Assembly (NCBI RefSeq): GCF_900141795.1
Contig: NZ_FSRE01000002.1
Span: forward strand, 248,001 to 312,000
DNA length: 64,000 nt
Reading direction: 5' to 3'
From: Sulfurivirga caldicuralii
GTDB taxonomy: Bacteria; Pseudomonadota; Gammaproteobacteria; Thiomicrospirales; Thiomicrospiraceae
The notes under the pieces are model-generated. The model was not told the origin of the DNA and searched no databases. It saw nothing but the letters and a program-made list of their open reading frames with translations. Position numbers and translations under genes: made by a program. Positions 57,390-64,000 of this stretch are shown piece by piece. How positions within the stretch are numbered: position 1 is the stretch's first letter; each line of letters starts with the position of its first letter.

Positions 57390-58210
57390 ACTTCAAGGTT
57401 GTCATTCCTGCACGTCTGGCGTCATCACGATTGCCGGGCAAGGTGCTGCTGGATGTGGCCGGTCATCCCATGCTGGAGTGGACCTGGCGCAATGCGGTGG
57501 CCAGTGGTGCGGATGAGGTGGTGGTGGCCACGGACAGTGACAAGGTGGCGGCACTGTGCGAGCAGCTGGGGGCCGTGGTGTGCATGACCGACCCGGCGCA
57601 TCCTTCTGGCACCGCTCGCCTGGCTGAGGTGGTGGAGCATTACGGCTGGGATGCGGATGCCATCGTGGTGAATGTGCAGGCGGACGAGCCCATGCTGCCG
57701 CCGCAGCTGGTCCGTCAGGTGGCCAGGGGGGTGGCCCATGATGCGGTAGCACGCATGGCCACGCTGTGTGAACCCATCGACTCGCTGCAGACACTGCTGG
57801 ATCCCAATGCGGTCAAGGTGCTGCGGGATATCAACGATCACGCCATGATCTTTACCCGGGCTCCGAATCCATGGGCGCGAGATGCCTTTTCCGACCTGTT
57901 GCAGAGGGGGGTCCCCGACTTTTTGCAGGACGAAAAAAATGCCCTGCTGAATCTGTCGCCCTATCGCCGCCATATCGGCCTGTATGCCTATCGTGCCGGC
58001 TTTGTGCGCCAGTATGTACGCTGGCCGGCCTGTATGGCGGAGCAGCTGGAAAATCTCGAGCAGCTGCGCGTGCTCCATCATGGCGAAAAGATTCTGGTGC
58101 TGGATGCACTGTGCAGTGCCGGGGTGGGGGTAGATACGCTGCAGGATCTGGCGCGCGTAAATGCGTTGCTGGCAGGACGTCAACCGGGCGAGGCGCTGCC
58201 GTGTGGATGA
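57386..58210 (+). CDS. kdsB: CMP-KDO synthetase with repeat-derived insertion
   Basis: KdsB activates KDO with CTP for the lipopolysaccharide inner core. The 274-residue product is longer than E. coli KdsB (248). It has the family motifs [37 protein letters not shown] and [12 protein letters not shown]. Between the conserved [10 protein letters not shown] and [10 protein letters not shown] there are extra residues, and residues 174-180 (RGVPDFL) are encoded by a dispersed repeat copy. That loop precedes the dimer and substrate region, so the enzyme presumably tolerates it. It overlaps ycaR by 4 bp. Confidence 0.95.
   Translation: MNFKVVIPARLASSRLPGKVLLDVAGHPMLEWTWRNAVASGADEVVVATDSDKVAALCEQLGAVVCMTDPAHPSGTARLAEVVEHYGWDADAIVVNVQADEPMLPPQLVRQVARGVAHDAVARMATLCEPIDSLQTLLDPNAVKVLRDINDHAMIFTRAPNPWARDAFSDLLQRGVPDFLQDEKNALLNLSPYRRHIGLYAYRAGFVRQYVRWPACMAEQLENLEQLRVLHHGEKILVLDALCSAGVGVDTLQDLARVNALLAGRQPGEALPCG
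57904..57924 (+). repeat. Dispersed repeat copy 6 (inside kdsB)
   Basis: GAG6 TCCCC GAC T5, read in the kdsB frame as RGVPDFL, then GCAGGACG and an A7 run. Confidence 0.9.
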
Positions 58211-58410
58211 AGTTGCTCAGTGCCCTGCTGATTGCCGGGTTTCTGTATTACATGGTACGCCGCAAACTGCAGCAGCGGCGGCTGGAGCGCGAGGGTGTGG
58301 TGATTGAGCCATCGGCTGGCATGCGGCCCATTACCATTCTGGCGCTGCTGATGCTGGGCATGTACGGCGGCTACATGCTGTTTCATCTACTCAGTCGCAG
58401 CAGCAGCTGA
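58207..58410 (+). CDS. Small membrane protein of unknown function
   Basis: A 67-residue protein with two predicted helices (LLSALLIAGFLYYMV and ITILALLMLGMYGGYMLFHLL) and a basic loop (RRKLQQRRLER) between them. The ATG overlaps the kdsB stop by 4 bp (ATGA), so it is likely translated with kdsB. I do not recognise the family. The last 24 bp overlap the convergent EAL/HDOD gene. Confidence 0.7.
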   Translation: MKLLSALLIAGFLYYMVRRKLQQRRLEREGVVIEPSAGMRPITILALLMLGMYGGYMLFHLLSRSSS

Positions 58411-59628
58411 CATCAGCTCATGGAACTCTTCATTGGCGGATACCACGCTTTCCAGATAGCGCTGTTGCAGGGATGAGGGCAGGGTATCTCCCTTGTTCTG
58501 TTCCATCTTTTCAACGGATAACAACAGCTGCCCCATGGGGCCCTGCTTTTCCAGCAGCGCCAGTTTGAGTGCTTCATCCAGCGGCATCTGCTGGAGCAGG
58601 GTGGCCATATCCACTTGGGTGATGACATCCAGCTTTGACAAAAGGCCGGCCAGATAATAGCTGTCCTCGTCCTCGCCATTTTCCGCGGCGCTGCGAGCCA
58701 TGAAGTGGGCGCGGATCAGCGCCAGGCGCAGCACTTCAGGGTCCAGATCTTCAAACTGCGCCAGGCTGATCATGCTCACCCACGCCTTAACCCGGTTAAT
58801 GCCAAAAAAGTGCAGTACCTGAAAGATGGAGTGGAAATGCAGGTCTTGTGCGCTGTCGGTGTTCTGCTGATTGGCCAGCAGCAACAGCCGTGAAGATAGG
58901 CCGGGGTCGTTGCCGACCAGGCCTGCCAACTCCTGAAGATGAGCATTCGGGTTGTTGATTCGGCCCAACAGCTGCAGCAAAACCAGTTTGGAAGCCTCGA
59001 TGGTTTCCGTTTTCAGGGTGACCGGTTTGGCATAAAAATAGCCTTGGAAGTAATCATAGCCGCCGTCCAGACAGGCCCGATGAATCTCCGGGGTTTCCAC
59101 CTTTTCGGCCAGCAGGGCTGCGTCCGTATATTTGCGCACCGTTTTTGCAACATGGCGGATCTGCTGGGGGGTCAGGCCGAGAATTTCCACCTTGATGATA
59201 TCGGCCAGATTCAGTAGCGACTGGTGCTCGCTTTTAAGGACAAAGTCATCAAGTGCCAGCGTATAGCCCATGCGCTTGAGCGCTCGCAGGGTCTGCATCA
59301 CCTTTTCAGTTGCTGGTACCGTTTCGAGAATTTCGATGACAATCGTCTGCGGCCCGAAAGCAGGCGGTTGAAAGGGGCCTTCAAAAAAGGCGGGCGGAAA
59401 GTTGATGAAGGCCTTTTTGCCGCCGGTCAGCCTGCGGACGCCATTGGCCATGAGAAACGTATCCAGCACCTGTGCAGTGGCCCGATCCGGATCAACATCC
59501 TGAACACTGAGGGCGTGATCCCGGAACAGGAACTCATAGGCAAACACGCTCCCCTCCCGATTATAGATGGGCTGACGACCGATGAGACTGGGGCGCAGTG
59601 CATCTCTGCCGGGGTGAGAACGCGTCAT
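58387..59628 (-). CDS. EAL-HDOD signalling protein, YuxH type
   Basis: A 413-residue protein with an N-terminal EAL-like domain (residues ~15-215) followed by an HDOD domain. The EAL motifs are altered: YEFLFRD for EALxR, LALDDFVLK for DDFGTG, while IIKVEILG, AEKVET and QGYFYAKPV remain recognisable. Such proteins usually do not degrade cyclic di-GMP and act as sensors or scaffolds. The HDOD part (LAGLVGNDPGLSSRLLLLAN ... HFFGINRVKAWV) has no HD metal pair. The target is unknown. Confidence 0.9.
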   Translation of the reverse strand: MTRSHPGRDALRPSLIGRQPIYNREGSVFAYEFLFRDHALSVQDVDPDRATAQVLDTFLMANGVRRLTGGKKAFINFPPAFFEGPFQPPAFGPQTIVIEILETVPATEKVMQTLRALKRMGYTLALDDFVLKSEHQSLLNLADIIKVEILGLTPQQIRHVAKTVRKYTDAALLAEKVETPEIHRACLDGGYDYFQGYFYAKPVTLKTETIEASKLVLLQLLGRINNPNAHLQELAGLVGNDPGLSSRLLLLANQQNTDSAQDLHFHSIFQVLHFFGINRVKAWVSMISLAQFEDLDPEVLRLALIRAHFMARSAAENGEDEDSYYLAGLLSKLDVITQVDMATLLQQMPLDEALKLALLEKQGPMGQLLLSVEKMEQNKGDTLPSSLQQRYLESVVSANEEFHELMSAAAATE

Positions 59629-59685
59629 GGTGCAGAAACGGACAGGCTGGAGGGGCCATGGAGCGGGTGCAGTGTCATCACGGCG

Positions 59686-59976
59686 CTAATTGTTTTTTGG
59701 GGAATGTGTATCTTGCTTAATACGGTAAACGAATGCAAGCAGCTGCGCTACGGCTTCATAGAGTTCCCGGGGGATTTCTTGATCCAGCTCAATTTGCGAC
59801 AACAACGCGAGTAGCGCTTCATCGTGTTGCACCGGAACGCCGGCCTGCCGCGCCAGCTCGATAATCTGCTGCGCAATCAGTCCCTGGCCCTTGGCCACCA
59901 CGCGCGGGGCGCCCTTGCCCTCATACTTGAGGGCGACCGCCTTTTTGCGCGCATCGGGGTCTGTCCGGTTGCTCAT
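59686..59976 (-). CDS. FlhB C-terminal-domain-like protein
   Basis: A 96-residue soluble protein that resembles only the cytoplasmic domain of FlhB (RKKAVALKYEGKGAPRVVAKGQGLIAQQIIELARQAGVPV in the same order). The NPTH autocleavage site is absent. Its partner upstream is a FliK-like gene overlapping by 4 bp. Pairs of this kind occur away from flagellar operons in several proteobacteria, and no flagellar gene is present in this window. Confidence 0.85.
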   Translation of the reverse strand: MSNRTDPDARKKAVALKYEGKGAPRVVAKGQGLIAQQIIELARQAGVPVQHDEALLALLSQIELDQEIPRELYEAVAQLLAFVYRIKQDTHSPKNN

Positions 59977-60965
59977 GCCTTGATGGATACCTTTGGTGCG
60001 GCCGGCTGCAGCAGCGGGGTCTGTTGCCAGTGCAGTGCGGCCACCTCGAACCCGCTTTCGGCCATCCATGCTTTCAGCTCTGAAAGATGTTGTTCCAGTT
60101 GGGGCTGCCAGAAGGGGTGGTCGCTCCAGGCCTGCAGGGTCAGTGAATGATTCAGCAGTTGGATGCCCAGCTGCAAGGTGCCTTCCTTGTCAAAATCCAG
60201 TTCAAGCAATGCACGCCAGGCTTTGGCGCTGTCTGCTGAAGTTGCCGTGTCCGCATCGGGCTCAATGACCAGTGTGCCCTGCAGGACGCCACTGTCGGGG
60301 GCAAACAGCAGCGGCACCACCAGGTGCTGCTCGCTGAGCGTGCGCGCCTGATGGTGACCGATATGGCGCAGCATGGCGCGAATGGGTGCTACCAGCGCTT
60401 CCTCCTTCTCCTGCGCCTCAGCAAGAAGCTTGAGCAGAGTGGACTTGATGTCCTGAGGCGGCTGGCGAGTGGCGGCGAGGCGATTTTCAAAAAAGAGGCC
60501 GCTTTCGTTGACGGCCTTTTCCAGCGTCTTACCGGACAGGCGGTCAGGGGCAATCAAATGCTGGCGCAGCTGCTGCACCAGCGGTTGCAAGCTCGCCGGG
60601 AGCGCTGACAGGGGAATCTGCTGCAGAACCTGCGTCAGCGCCGTGGCAACCGGCTGGGCCGCGGGCGTCAGCAAGGATGCGAGGGGTGAAGTGGCAGTGC
60701 CCTGAGCGGATGGCTGGGGAATCAGTTGCCACTGCCCCTGGCTGAACTGCACGCGCAAGGTGTAGTGCTGTCCCGCAGCAAGTGGGCGCTCGGACCGGGC
60801 GGTAAGCAGTTGATCACCGATTTTGAGGGTCACCTGTTCGGGGCGCACGCTCACCACCTCTGCCTCGATCAGTTGACCCGGTTTCAGCGCCAGCGTGTCC
60901 ACCAGCCGGCTGCTGAGCGACAGCGTCTGCAGCGGTGGAGGTGTGGGCTGAATGGGCAGGTTCAT
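59973..60965 (-). CDS. FliK-like hook-length-control domain protein
   Basis: A 330-residue protein rich in Gln, Leu and Pro. The C-terminal third (residues ~215-310, WRALLELDFDKEGTLQLGIQLLNHSLTLQAWSDHP) matches the Flg_hook domain of FliK, which in flagella binds FlhB. The preceding part is low-complexity. It overlaps the FlhB-like gene downstream and the prepilin peptidase gene upstream by 4 bp each, so all three are co-translated. Its role outside flagella is unknown. Confidence 0.82.
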   Translation of the reverse strand: MNLPIQPTPPPLQTLSLSSRLVDTLALKPGQLIEAEVVSVRPEQVTLKIGDQLLTARSERPLAAGQHYTLRVQFSQGQWQLIPQPSAQGTATSPLASLLTPAAQPVATALTQVLQQIPLSALPASLQPLVQQLRQHLIAPDRLSGKTLEKAVNESGLFFENRLAATRQPPQDIKSTLLKLLAEAQEKEEALVAPIRAMLRHIGHHQARTLSEQHLVVPLLFAPDSGVLQGTLVIEPDADTATSADSAKAWRALLELDFDKEGTLQLGIQLLNHSLTLQAWSDHPFWQPQLEQHLSELKAWMAESGFEVAALHWQQTPLLQPAAPKVSIKA

Positions 60966-61762
60966 GGCATCAGCAGCTGTCGATTGATGGCTTCACCCCA
61001 GTAGAGCCACATCAGTCCGGCCAGGGCCAGATAGGGGCCAAAGGCAAAGCGTACGCTGCCCCGGCCGATCAGACGCAGGCTTAGCTGGATAACCAGACCG
61101 GACAGGGCCGAGATCAGAATCAGGGCAGGGATGGCTTCAGGACCAAACCAGGCGCCCAGCGCGGCGAGCAGTTTGAAATCGCCATAGCCCATGCCCTCCT
61201 TGCCAGTGACGAGTCTGAACACCCAGTAGGTGCCCCACAGGATGAGATAGCCCAGCGCCGCACCGAAAATGGCCTCCTGCGCTGAGATGGACCACCAGCC
61301 GAAGGCGCTGGCCACCAGTCCGAGCCACAGCAGGGGCAGGGAGAGAGCATCGAGAATGAGCTGATGCTCCAGGTCGATGACGGTGATAAGCAGCAGCAGC
61401 CAGCTGAAGGCAACAGCCAGTGCGCCCTGCAGGGTCATTCCAAATTGATACACCGCCAGCACGGTCAGCAGCGCCGTGGCCAGCTCAATCAGGGGATAGC
61501 GGAGCGAGATAGGGGTGCCGCAGGCATGGCAGCGCCCGCGACTGGCCAGCCAGCTGAACAGGGGAATGAGTCGAGTGGGTGGCAGTTCGGTGTGGCAGGC
61601 CAGGCACTGCGAACGGGTTTTCAGATCGAGAATAGGGGGCACCTCGTTGCCTTCGTATTCGGCAATGAGCTTGCGCGGCCAGCGCCAGCTGAGCATGCTG
61701 AAAAAACTGCCGAAAATCAGGCCGATTACAAAGGCCGCGAAAAGAATAGGCGGATCGTGCAT
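60962..61762 (-). CDS. pilD: Type IV prepilin peptidase
   Basis: PilD cleaves and N-methylates type IV pilins and type II secretion pseudopilins. The 266-residue membrane protein has the zinc cysteines CLACH and CHACG in the N-terminal cytoplasmic part, and the catalytic aspartates in VIDLEHQLI and KEGMGYGDFKLLAALGAW. It stands alone without pilB or pilC, unlike its common operon. With comEC it suggests pilus-dependent DNA uptake. Confidence 0.95.
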   Translation of the reverse strand: MHDPPILFAAFVIGLIFGSFFSMLSWRWPRKLIAEYEGNEVPPILDLKTRSQCLACHTELPPTRLIPLFSWLASRGRCHACGTPISLRYPLIELATALLTVLAVYQFGMTLQGALAVAFSWLLLLITVIDLEHQLILDALSLPLLWLGLVASAFGWWSISAQEAIFGAALGYLILWGTYWVFRLVTGKEGMGYGDFKLLAALGAWFGPEAIPALILISALSGLVIQLSLRLIGRGSVRFAFGPYLALAGLMWLYWGEAINRQLLMP

Positions 61763-61828
61763 AACGGGTGTCTGCCAGATTGTGCGAATACTGCACAGGG
61801 TAGCAGAAAGGCGCGGATGGGGGAACCA

Positions 61829-61847
61829 GAGGGGTCCCCGACTTTTT
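61829..61847 (+). repeat. Dispersed repeat copy 7 (between pilD and queD)
   Basis: GAG4 TCCCC GAC T5 in the 98-bp gap between two leftward genes, followed after CAAGGGGCG by a T6 run that reaches the queD stop. It has the shortest G-run of the seven. Confidence 0.88.
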
Positions 61848-61860
61848 CAAGGGGCGTTTT

Positions 61861-62241
61861 TTACTCGACCGAGAAGGTCACGCAGTTGCGGTCGTTTTCC
61901 CACACGGTAATGGCACTGACCTGCCGCTGCGGGGTATCGATGCGTTCGGCGAGGCGTTCGAACAGATAGGCGGCGATGTTTTCCGCGGTAGGATTCTGGT
62001 TCTGAAAAGCGGGGTGGTCGTTGAGGTAAGTGTGATCCAGCTCGGCCACCACCGCCTTGGCATGGCGCTTGATTTCCTTGAAGTCGATCACCATGCCCAC
62101 GTCATCGAGCTGCTCACCCGTCACCATGACCTCAACTTTCCAGTTGTGGCCGTGCAGCTTGGCGCAGTCGCCGTCGTAGCCGTGCAGGCGATGGGCGGCA
62201 GCGAAATCCAGTAGGGTCTTGAGGGTAAAGCGTTTTTTCAT
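61861..62241 (-). CDS. queD: 6-carboxy-tetrahydropterin synthase
   Basis: QueD makes 6-carboxy-5,6,7,8-tetrahydropterin, an early step of queuosine synthesis. The 126-residue product has the zinc histidines in FAAAHRL and KLHGHNW, the catalytic Cys in DGDCAKLHGHN, and the substrate Glu near PTAENIAAYLFERL. It is small and complete. It is separated from its fellow queuosine gene queG by 57 kb. Confidence 0.96.
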   Translation of the reverse strand: MKKRFTLKTLLDFAAAHRLHGYDGDCAKLHGHNWKVEVMVTGEQLDDVGMVIDFKEIKRHAKAVVAELDHTYLNDHPAFQNQNPTAENIAAYLFERLAERIDTPQRQVSAITVWENDRNCVTFSVE

Positions 62242-62258
62242 GGCGGGGGATTATACCC

Positions 62259-63128
62259 TCAGTGGCTGCGTTTGGCGATGTAATCGATGAGCTGGTGAAA
62301 TACCGGCTGGCGAAACGGCAGGGTATCCAGCAGGTGGTGGCAGTCTGCAATCAGTTCATCGCGATAGACCTTGGCGGCTTCCAGACCCATCAGCGCCGGA
62401 TAGGTGTTTTTGTCAAGCGCGGCATCACTGCCGGCGGGCTTGCCGAGTATCTCGCTGCTCTGCTCCACGTCGAGAATGTCATCATGTACCTGAAAGGCGA
62501 GCCCCAGCGTCTTGCCCAGCTTTTCAAGGGTGGGCGCGAGGGTTTCGTAGTCGTTAGAAGGGGCTGCGCCCATCACTAGTGCGGCCTGAATGAGTCGGCC
62601 GGTCTTGAGGGTGTGGATATGTTCCAGTTCGGCTTTCGAGATGGGCTTGCCGGTCGTCTCCACATCCAGCATCTGCCCGGCGACCATGCCGCAGCTGCCG
62701 GCAGCGGCCGTAAGCGTGCGCAGTTGGCGCAGGCGAATGGTGTCGTCGAGATCATCTGCATGCGCCAGTAATTCAAAGGCCTCGTTGAGCAGGGCATCAC
62801 CCGCCAGAATGGCGGTGGCTTCATCAAAGGCACGGTGCACGGTGGGTTTGCCACGGCGCAGGTCGTCGTCGTCCATGGCGGGCAGGTCATCGTGCACCAG
62901 GGAGTAGGCGTGCACCAGCTCGATGGCCATGGCGGCGGGATCGAGCGGTTCCGGCGGCAGCCCGCAGGCTTCGCCCGTCAGCCACACTAGCGCGGCACGA
63001 ATGCGCTTGCCGCCATCCAGCGTAGCATACCGCATGGCCGAGGCCAGCGGGTCGGGTGCGCAGTGGGGATGAAAGTGGCGGTGGAGCAGGTCTTCCACCC
63101 TTTGCTGGTAGGGCTTGAGGGCTAGCAT
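62259..63128 (-). CDS. ispA: Farnesyl diphosphate synthase
   Basis: IspA condenses isopentenyl diphosphate with dimethylallyl and geranyl diphosphates to make C15 isoprenoid chains. The 289-residue product has the first Asp-rich motif DDLPAMDDDDLRRGKPT and the second DDILD, with GGKRIRAAL for substrate binding. The chain length is set near residues just before the first motif (AYSLVHDDLPAM), consistent with C15. The usual neighbours xseB and dxs are absent. Confidence 0.95.
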   Translation of the reverse strand: MLALKPYQQRVEDLLHRHFHPHCAPDPLASAMRYATLDGGKRIRAALVWLTGEACGLPPEPLDPAAMAIELVHAYSLVHDDLPAMDDDDLRRGKPTVHRAFDEATAILAGDALLNEAFELLAHADDLDDTIRLRQLRTLTAAAGSCGMVAGQMLDVETTGKPISKAELEHIHTLKTGRLIQAALVMGAAPSNDYETLAPTLEKLGKTLGLAFQVHDDILDVEQSSEILGKPAGSDAALDKNTYPALMGLEAAKVYRDELIADCHHLLDTLPFRQPVFHQLIDYIAKRSH

Positions 63129-63179
63129 CTCATGTCTCGGCGTTGCGGAATCTGGGATTATGCCGGAATTGCGGGCAAT

Positions 63180-63209
63180 AAAAAAGCCGCATCACAGGAT
63201 GCGGCTTTT
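63180..63209. terminator. Terminator between prx and ispA
   Basis: AAAAAAGCCGCATC-ACAG-GATGCGGCTTTT. On the minus strand the hairpin is followed by TTTTTT, so it ends the peroxiredoxin transcript. Confidence 0.92.
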
Positions 63210-63230
63210 CGACTTGCGCTGTAAAGCGAC

Positions 63231-63833
63231 TTACAGTTCGTCGGCGTGTTTGGACAGGTATTCGGCAACGCCTTCGGGGGTGTCCTTCATGCCGGGCTTG
63301 CCTTTCTGCCAGCCGGCCGGGCACACTTCGCCGTGGGTTTCGAAGAACTGCAGGGCTTCGACCATGCGGATGGTTTCGTCCACATTGCGGCCCAGTGGCA
63401 GATCGTTGACCACTTCGTGGCGCACGATGCCGTCGCGATCGATGAGGAAGGTGGCACGCAGAGCCACATTGCCTGGATGGCGCACGCCATAGGCGTCCAT
63501 GATGCTGCCGCCTACATCCGCCACCAGCGGGAAGCGTACGGGGCCGAGACCACCTTCGTTAACCGGGGTGTTGCGGTAGGCGTTGTGGGTGAACTGGGAG
63601 TCGATGGAGATGCCCACGACCTTGGTATTCAGCTCCTTGAACTTGTCGATGCGGTGATCGAATGCCAGAATTTCGGAAGGGCACACAAAGGTGAAGTCCA
63701 GCGGGTAGAAGAAAACCACACCGTAGGAGCCGTTCAGGTACTCCTTCAGGTTGAAGTTTTCTACGATGGTGCCGTCTTCCAGCACCGCTGCAGCGGTAAA
63801 GTCGGGCGCCGGTTTGGTAACCAGTACTGACAT
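63231..63833 (-). CDS. 2-Cys peroxiredoxin (AhpC/Prx1 type)
   Basis: A 200-residue thiol peroxidase that reduces hydrogen peroxide. The peroxidatic cysteine is in DFTFVCPSE and the resolving one in GEVCPAGWQKG, the typical 2-Cys arrangement. The ATG at 63833 has AAGGAG six bases upstream; the open frame continues upstream without similarity. A promoter and an inverted repeat lie 40-85 bp upstream. The ahpF reductase is not adjacent. Confidence 0.96.
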   Translation of the reverse strand: MSVLVTKPAPDFTAAAVLEDGTIVENFNLKEYLNGSYGVVFFYPLDFTFVCPSEILAFDHRIDKFKELNTKVVGISIDSQFTHNAYRNTPVNEGGLGPVRFPLVADVGGSIMDAYGVRHPGNVALRATFLIDRDGIVRHEVVNDLPLGRNVDETIRMVEALQFFETHGEVCPAGWQKGKPGMKDTPEGVAEYLSKHADEL

Positions 63834-63872
63834 GGGATGCTCTCCTTGATTTGATGGTTGAGGTTCAGGCGG

Positions 63873-63916
63873 ATTTTGCCACAAAAAAAACAATCACTCA
63901 AGCAAACAATGTTTGC
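63873..63916 (-). promoter_or_regulatory. Promoter and operator-like dyad of the peroxiredoxin gene
   Basis: On the minus strand: TTGAGT (63901-63896), 17 bp, CAAAAT (63878-63873). Directly upstream of the -35 box lies a perfect dyad GCAAACA-A-TGTTTGC (63902-63916), centred near -44 of the predicted start. That is the place for an activator contacting polymerase. Confidence 0.55.
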
Positions 63917-63928
63917 ATTTTTCTATCA

Positions 63929-64000
63929 TTACCTTTTCCCATTCCCGCCCGCCTTCAGTAGCAGCCGATCCAGCAAGGGGGTGGGCAGCAGGCGTTTCAG
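63929..64000 (-). CDS. C-terminal end of an unidentified protein
   Basis: The last 23 codons of a leftward gene enter from the right edge and end at a TAA (63931-63929): a Leu/Arg-rich helix (LKRLLPTPLLDRLLLKAG) with a basic tail. It could be the end of an oxidoreductase or other enzyme; too little is visible to say. Its end lies within the upstream region of the peroxiredoxin gene. Confidence 0.5.
   Translation of the reverse strand: MKRLLPTPLLDRLLLKAGGNGKR

Noticed and set aside
3608-61847. Dispersed repeat as a DNA uptake signal
   Set aside because: Competence-type genes are present (comEC, pilD), but about one copy per 9 kb is far sparser than known uptake signals. The tract structure also suits a mobile element better. 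Not excluded.
1-64000. CRISPR arrays, tRNA or rRNA genes, insertion sequences or prophage
   Set aside because: I saw no regularly spaced repeats, no tRNA-like T-loops in the gaps, no transposase and no phage genes.

Overview
This window is a gene-dense stretch of a gammaproteobacterial chromosome, GC-rich by eye. The lineage rests on conserved gene neighbourhoods: tsaE-amiB-mutL-miaA-hfq-hflX, clpS-clpA next to infA and aat, mnmA-hflD, gloB-yafS-rnhA near dnaQ, and comEC-lpxK-ycaR-kdsB. It is not an enterobacterium: MutL carries the endonuclease motif typical of MutH-less bacteria, the GltX looks like the GluRS2 subtype, and the rpoE-rseA-rseB block is missing beside nadB/rseC. I cannot name the order; a free-living aerobe of the Thiotrichales/Chromatiales kind is a guess.

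Layout. 1-4.7 kb: end of an ankyrin protein, proS, dgt, queG. 4.7-12.9 kb: tsaE, amiB, mutL, miaA, a phosphoethanolamine-transferase-like gene, hfq, hflX. 13-17.2 kb: a leftward run rluE - antitoxin - MazF-like toxin - mnmA - hflD, divergent from icd. 17.3-23 kb: a DUF389 membrane protein, clpS-clpA, infA, aat. 23-32 kb: dnaE, acs, nadB, rseC, a DegP/MucD-type protease. 32-38 kb: a deacetylase-like enzyme, lpxH, two cyclophilins, gltX, cysS and a strong candidate small RNA. 38-50 kb: mltD, gloB, yafS, rnhA, an M23 peptidase, sfsA, a diguanylate cyclase, dnaQ, a SlyD-type isomerase, hrpA. 50-64 kb: a lipoprotein cytochrome c, a Lon-like protease, DUF2062, comEC, lpxK, ycaR, kdsB, an EAL/HDOD protein, FlhB-like and FliK-like orphans, pilD, queD, ispA, a peroxiredoxin. 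No tRNA, rRNA, CRISPR array, IS element or prophage is visible.

Functionally the genes are mostly housekeeping: translation and RNA modification (proS, gltX, cysS, infA, miaA, mnmA, queG, queD, rluE, tsaE), replication and repair (dnaE, dnaQ, mutL, rnhA, dgt), proteolysis and envelope quality control (clpSA, degP-like, cyclophilins), cell wall and lipid A/KDO (amiB, mltD, lpxH, lpxK, kdsB) and central metabolism (icd, acs, nadB).

The most unusual signals are four. (1) A 19-21 bp dispersed repeat, G4-8 TCCCC GAC T5, occurs seven times, four of them in frame inside queG, lpxH, hrpA and kdsB; its core has no stop codon in any of the six frames. (2) A compact, apparently undescribed small RNA lies at about 38041-38114, with a near-consensus promoter, a 5' hairpin, an exposed anti-Shine-Dalgarno stretch and a strong terminator. 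(3) Seven divergent gene pairs share mirror-image -10 boxes that face each other. (4) A MazF-type toxin-antitoxin pair is embedded, without gaps, in an rRNA/tRNA modification operon.
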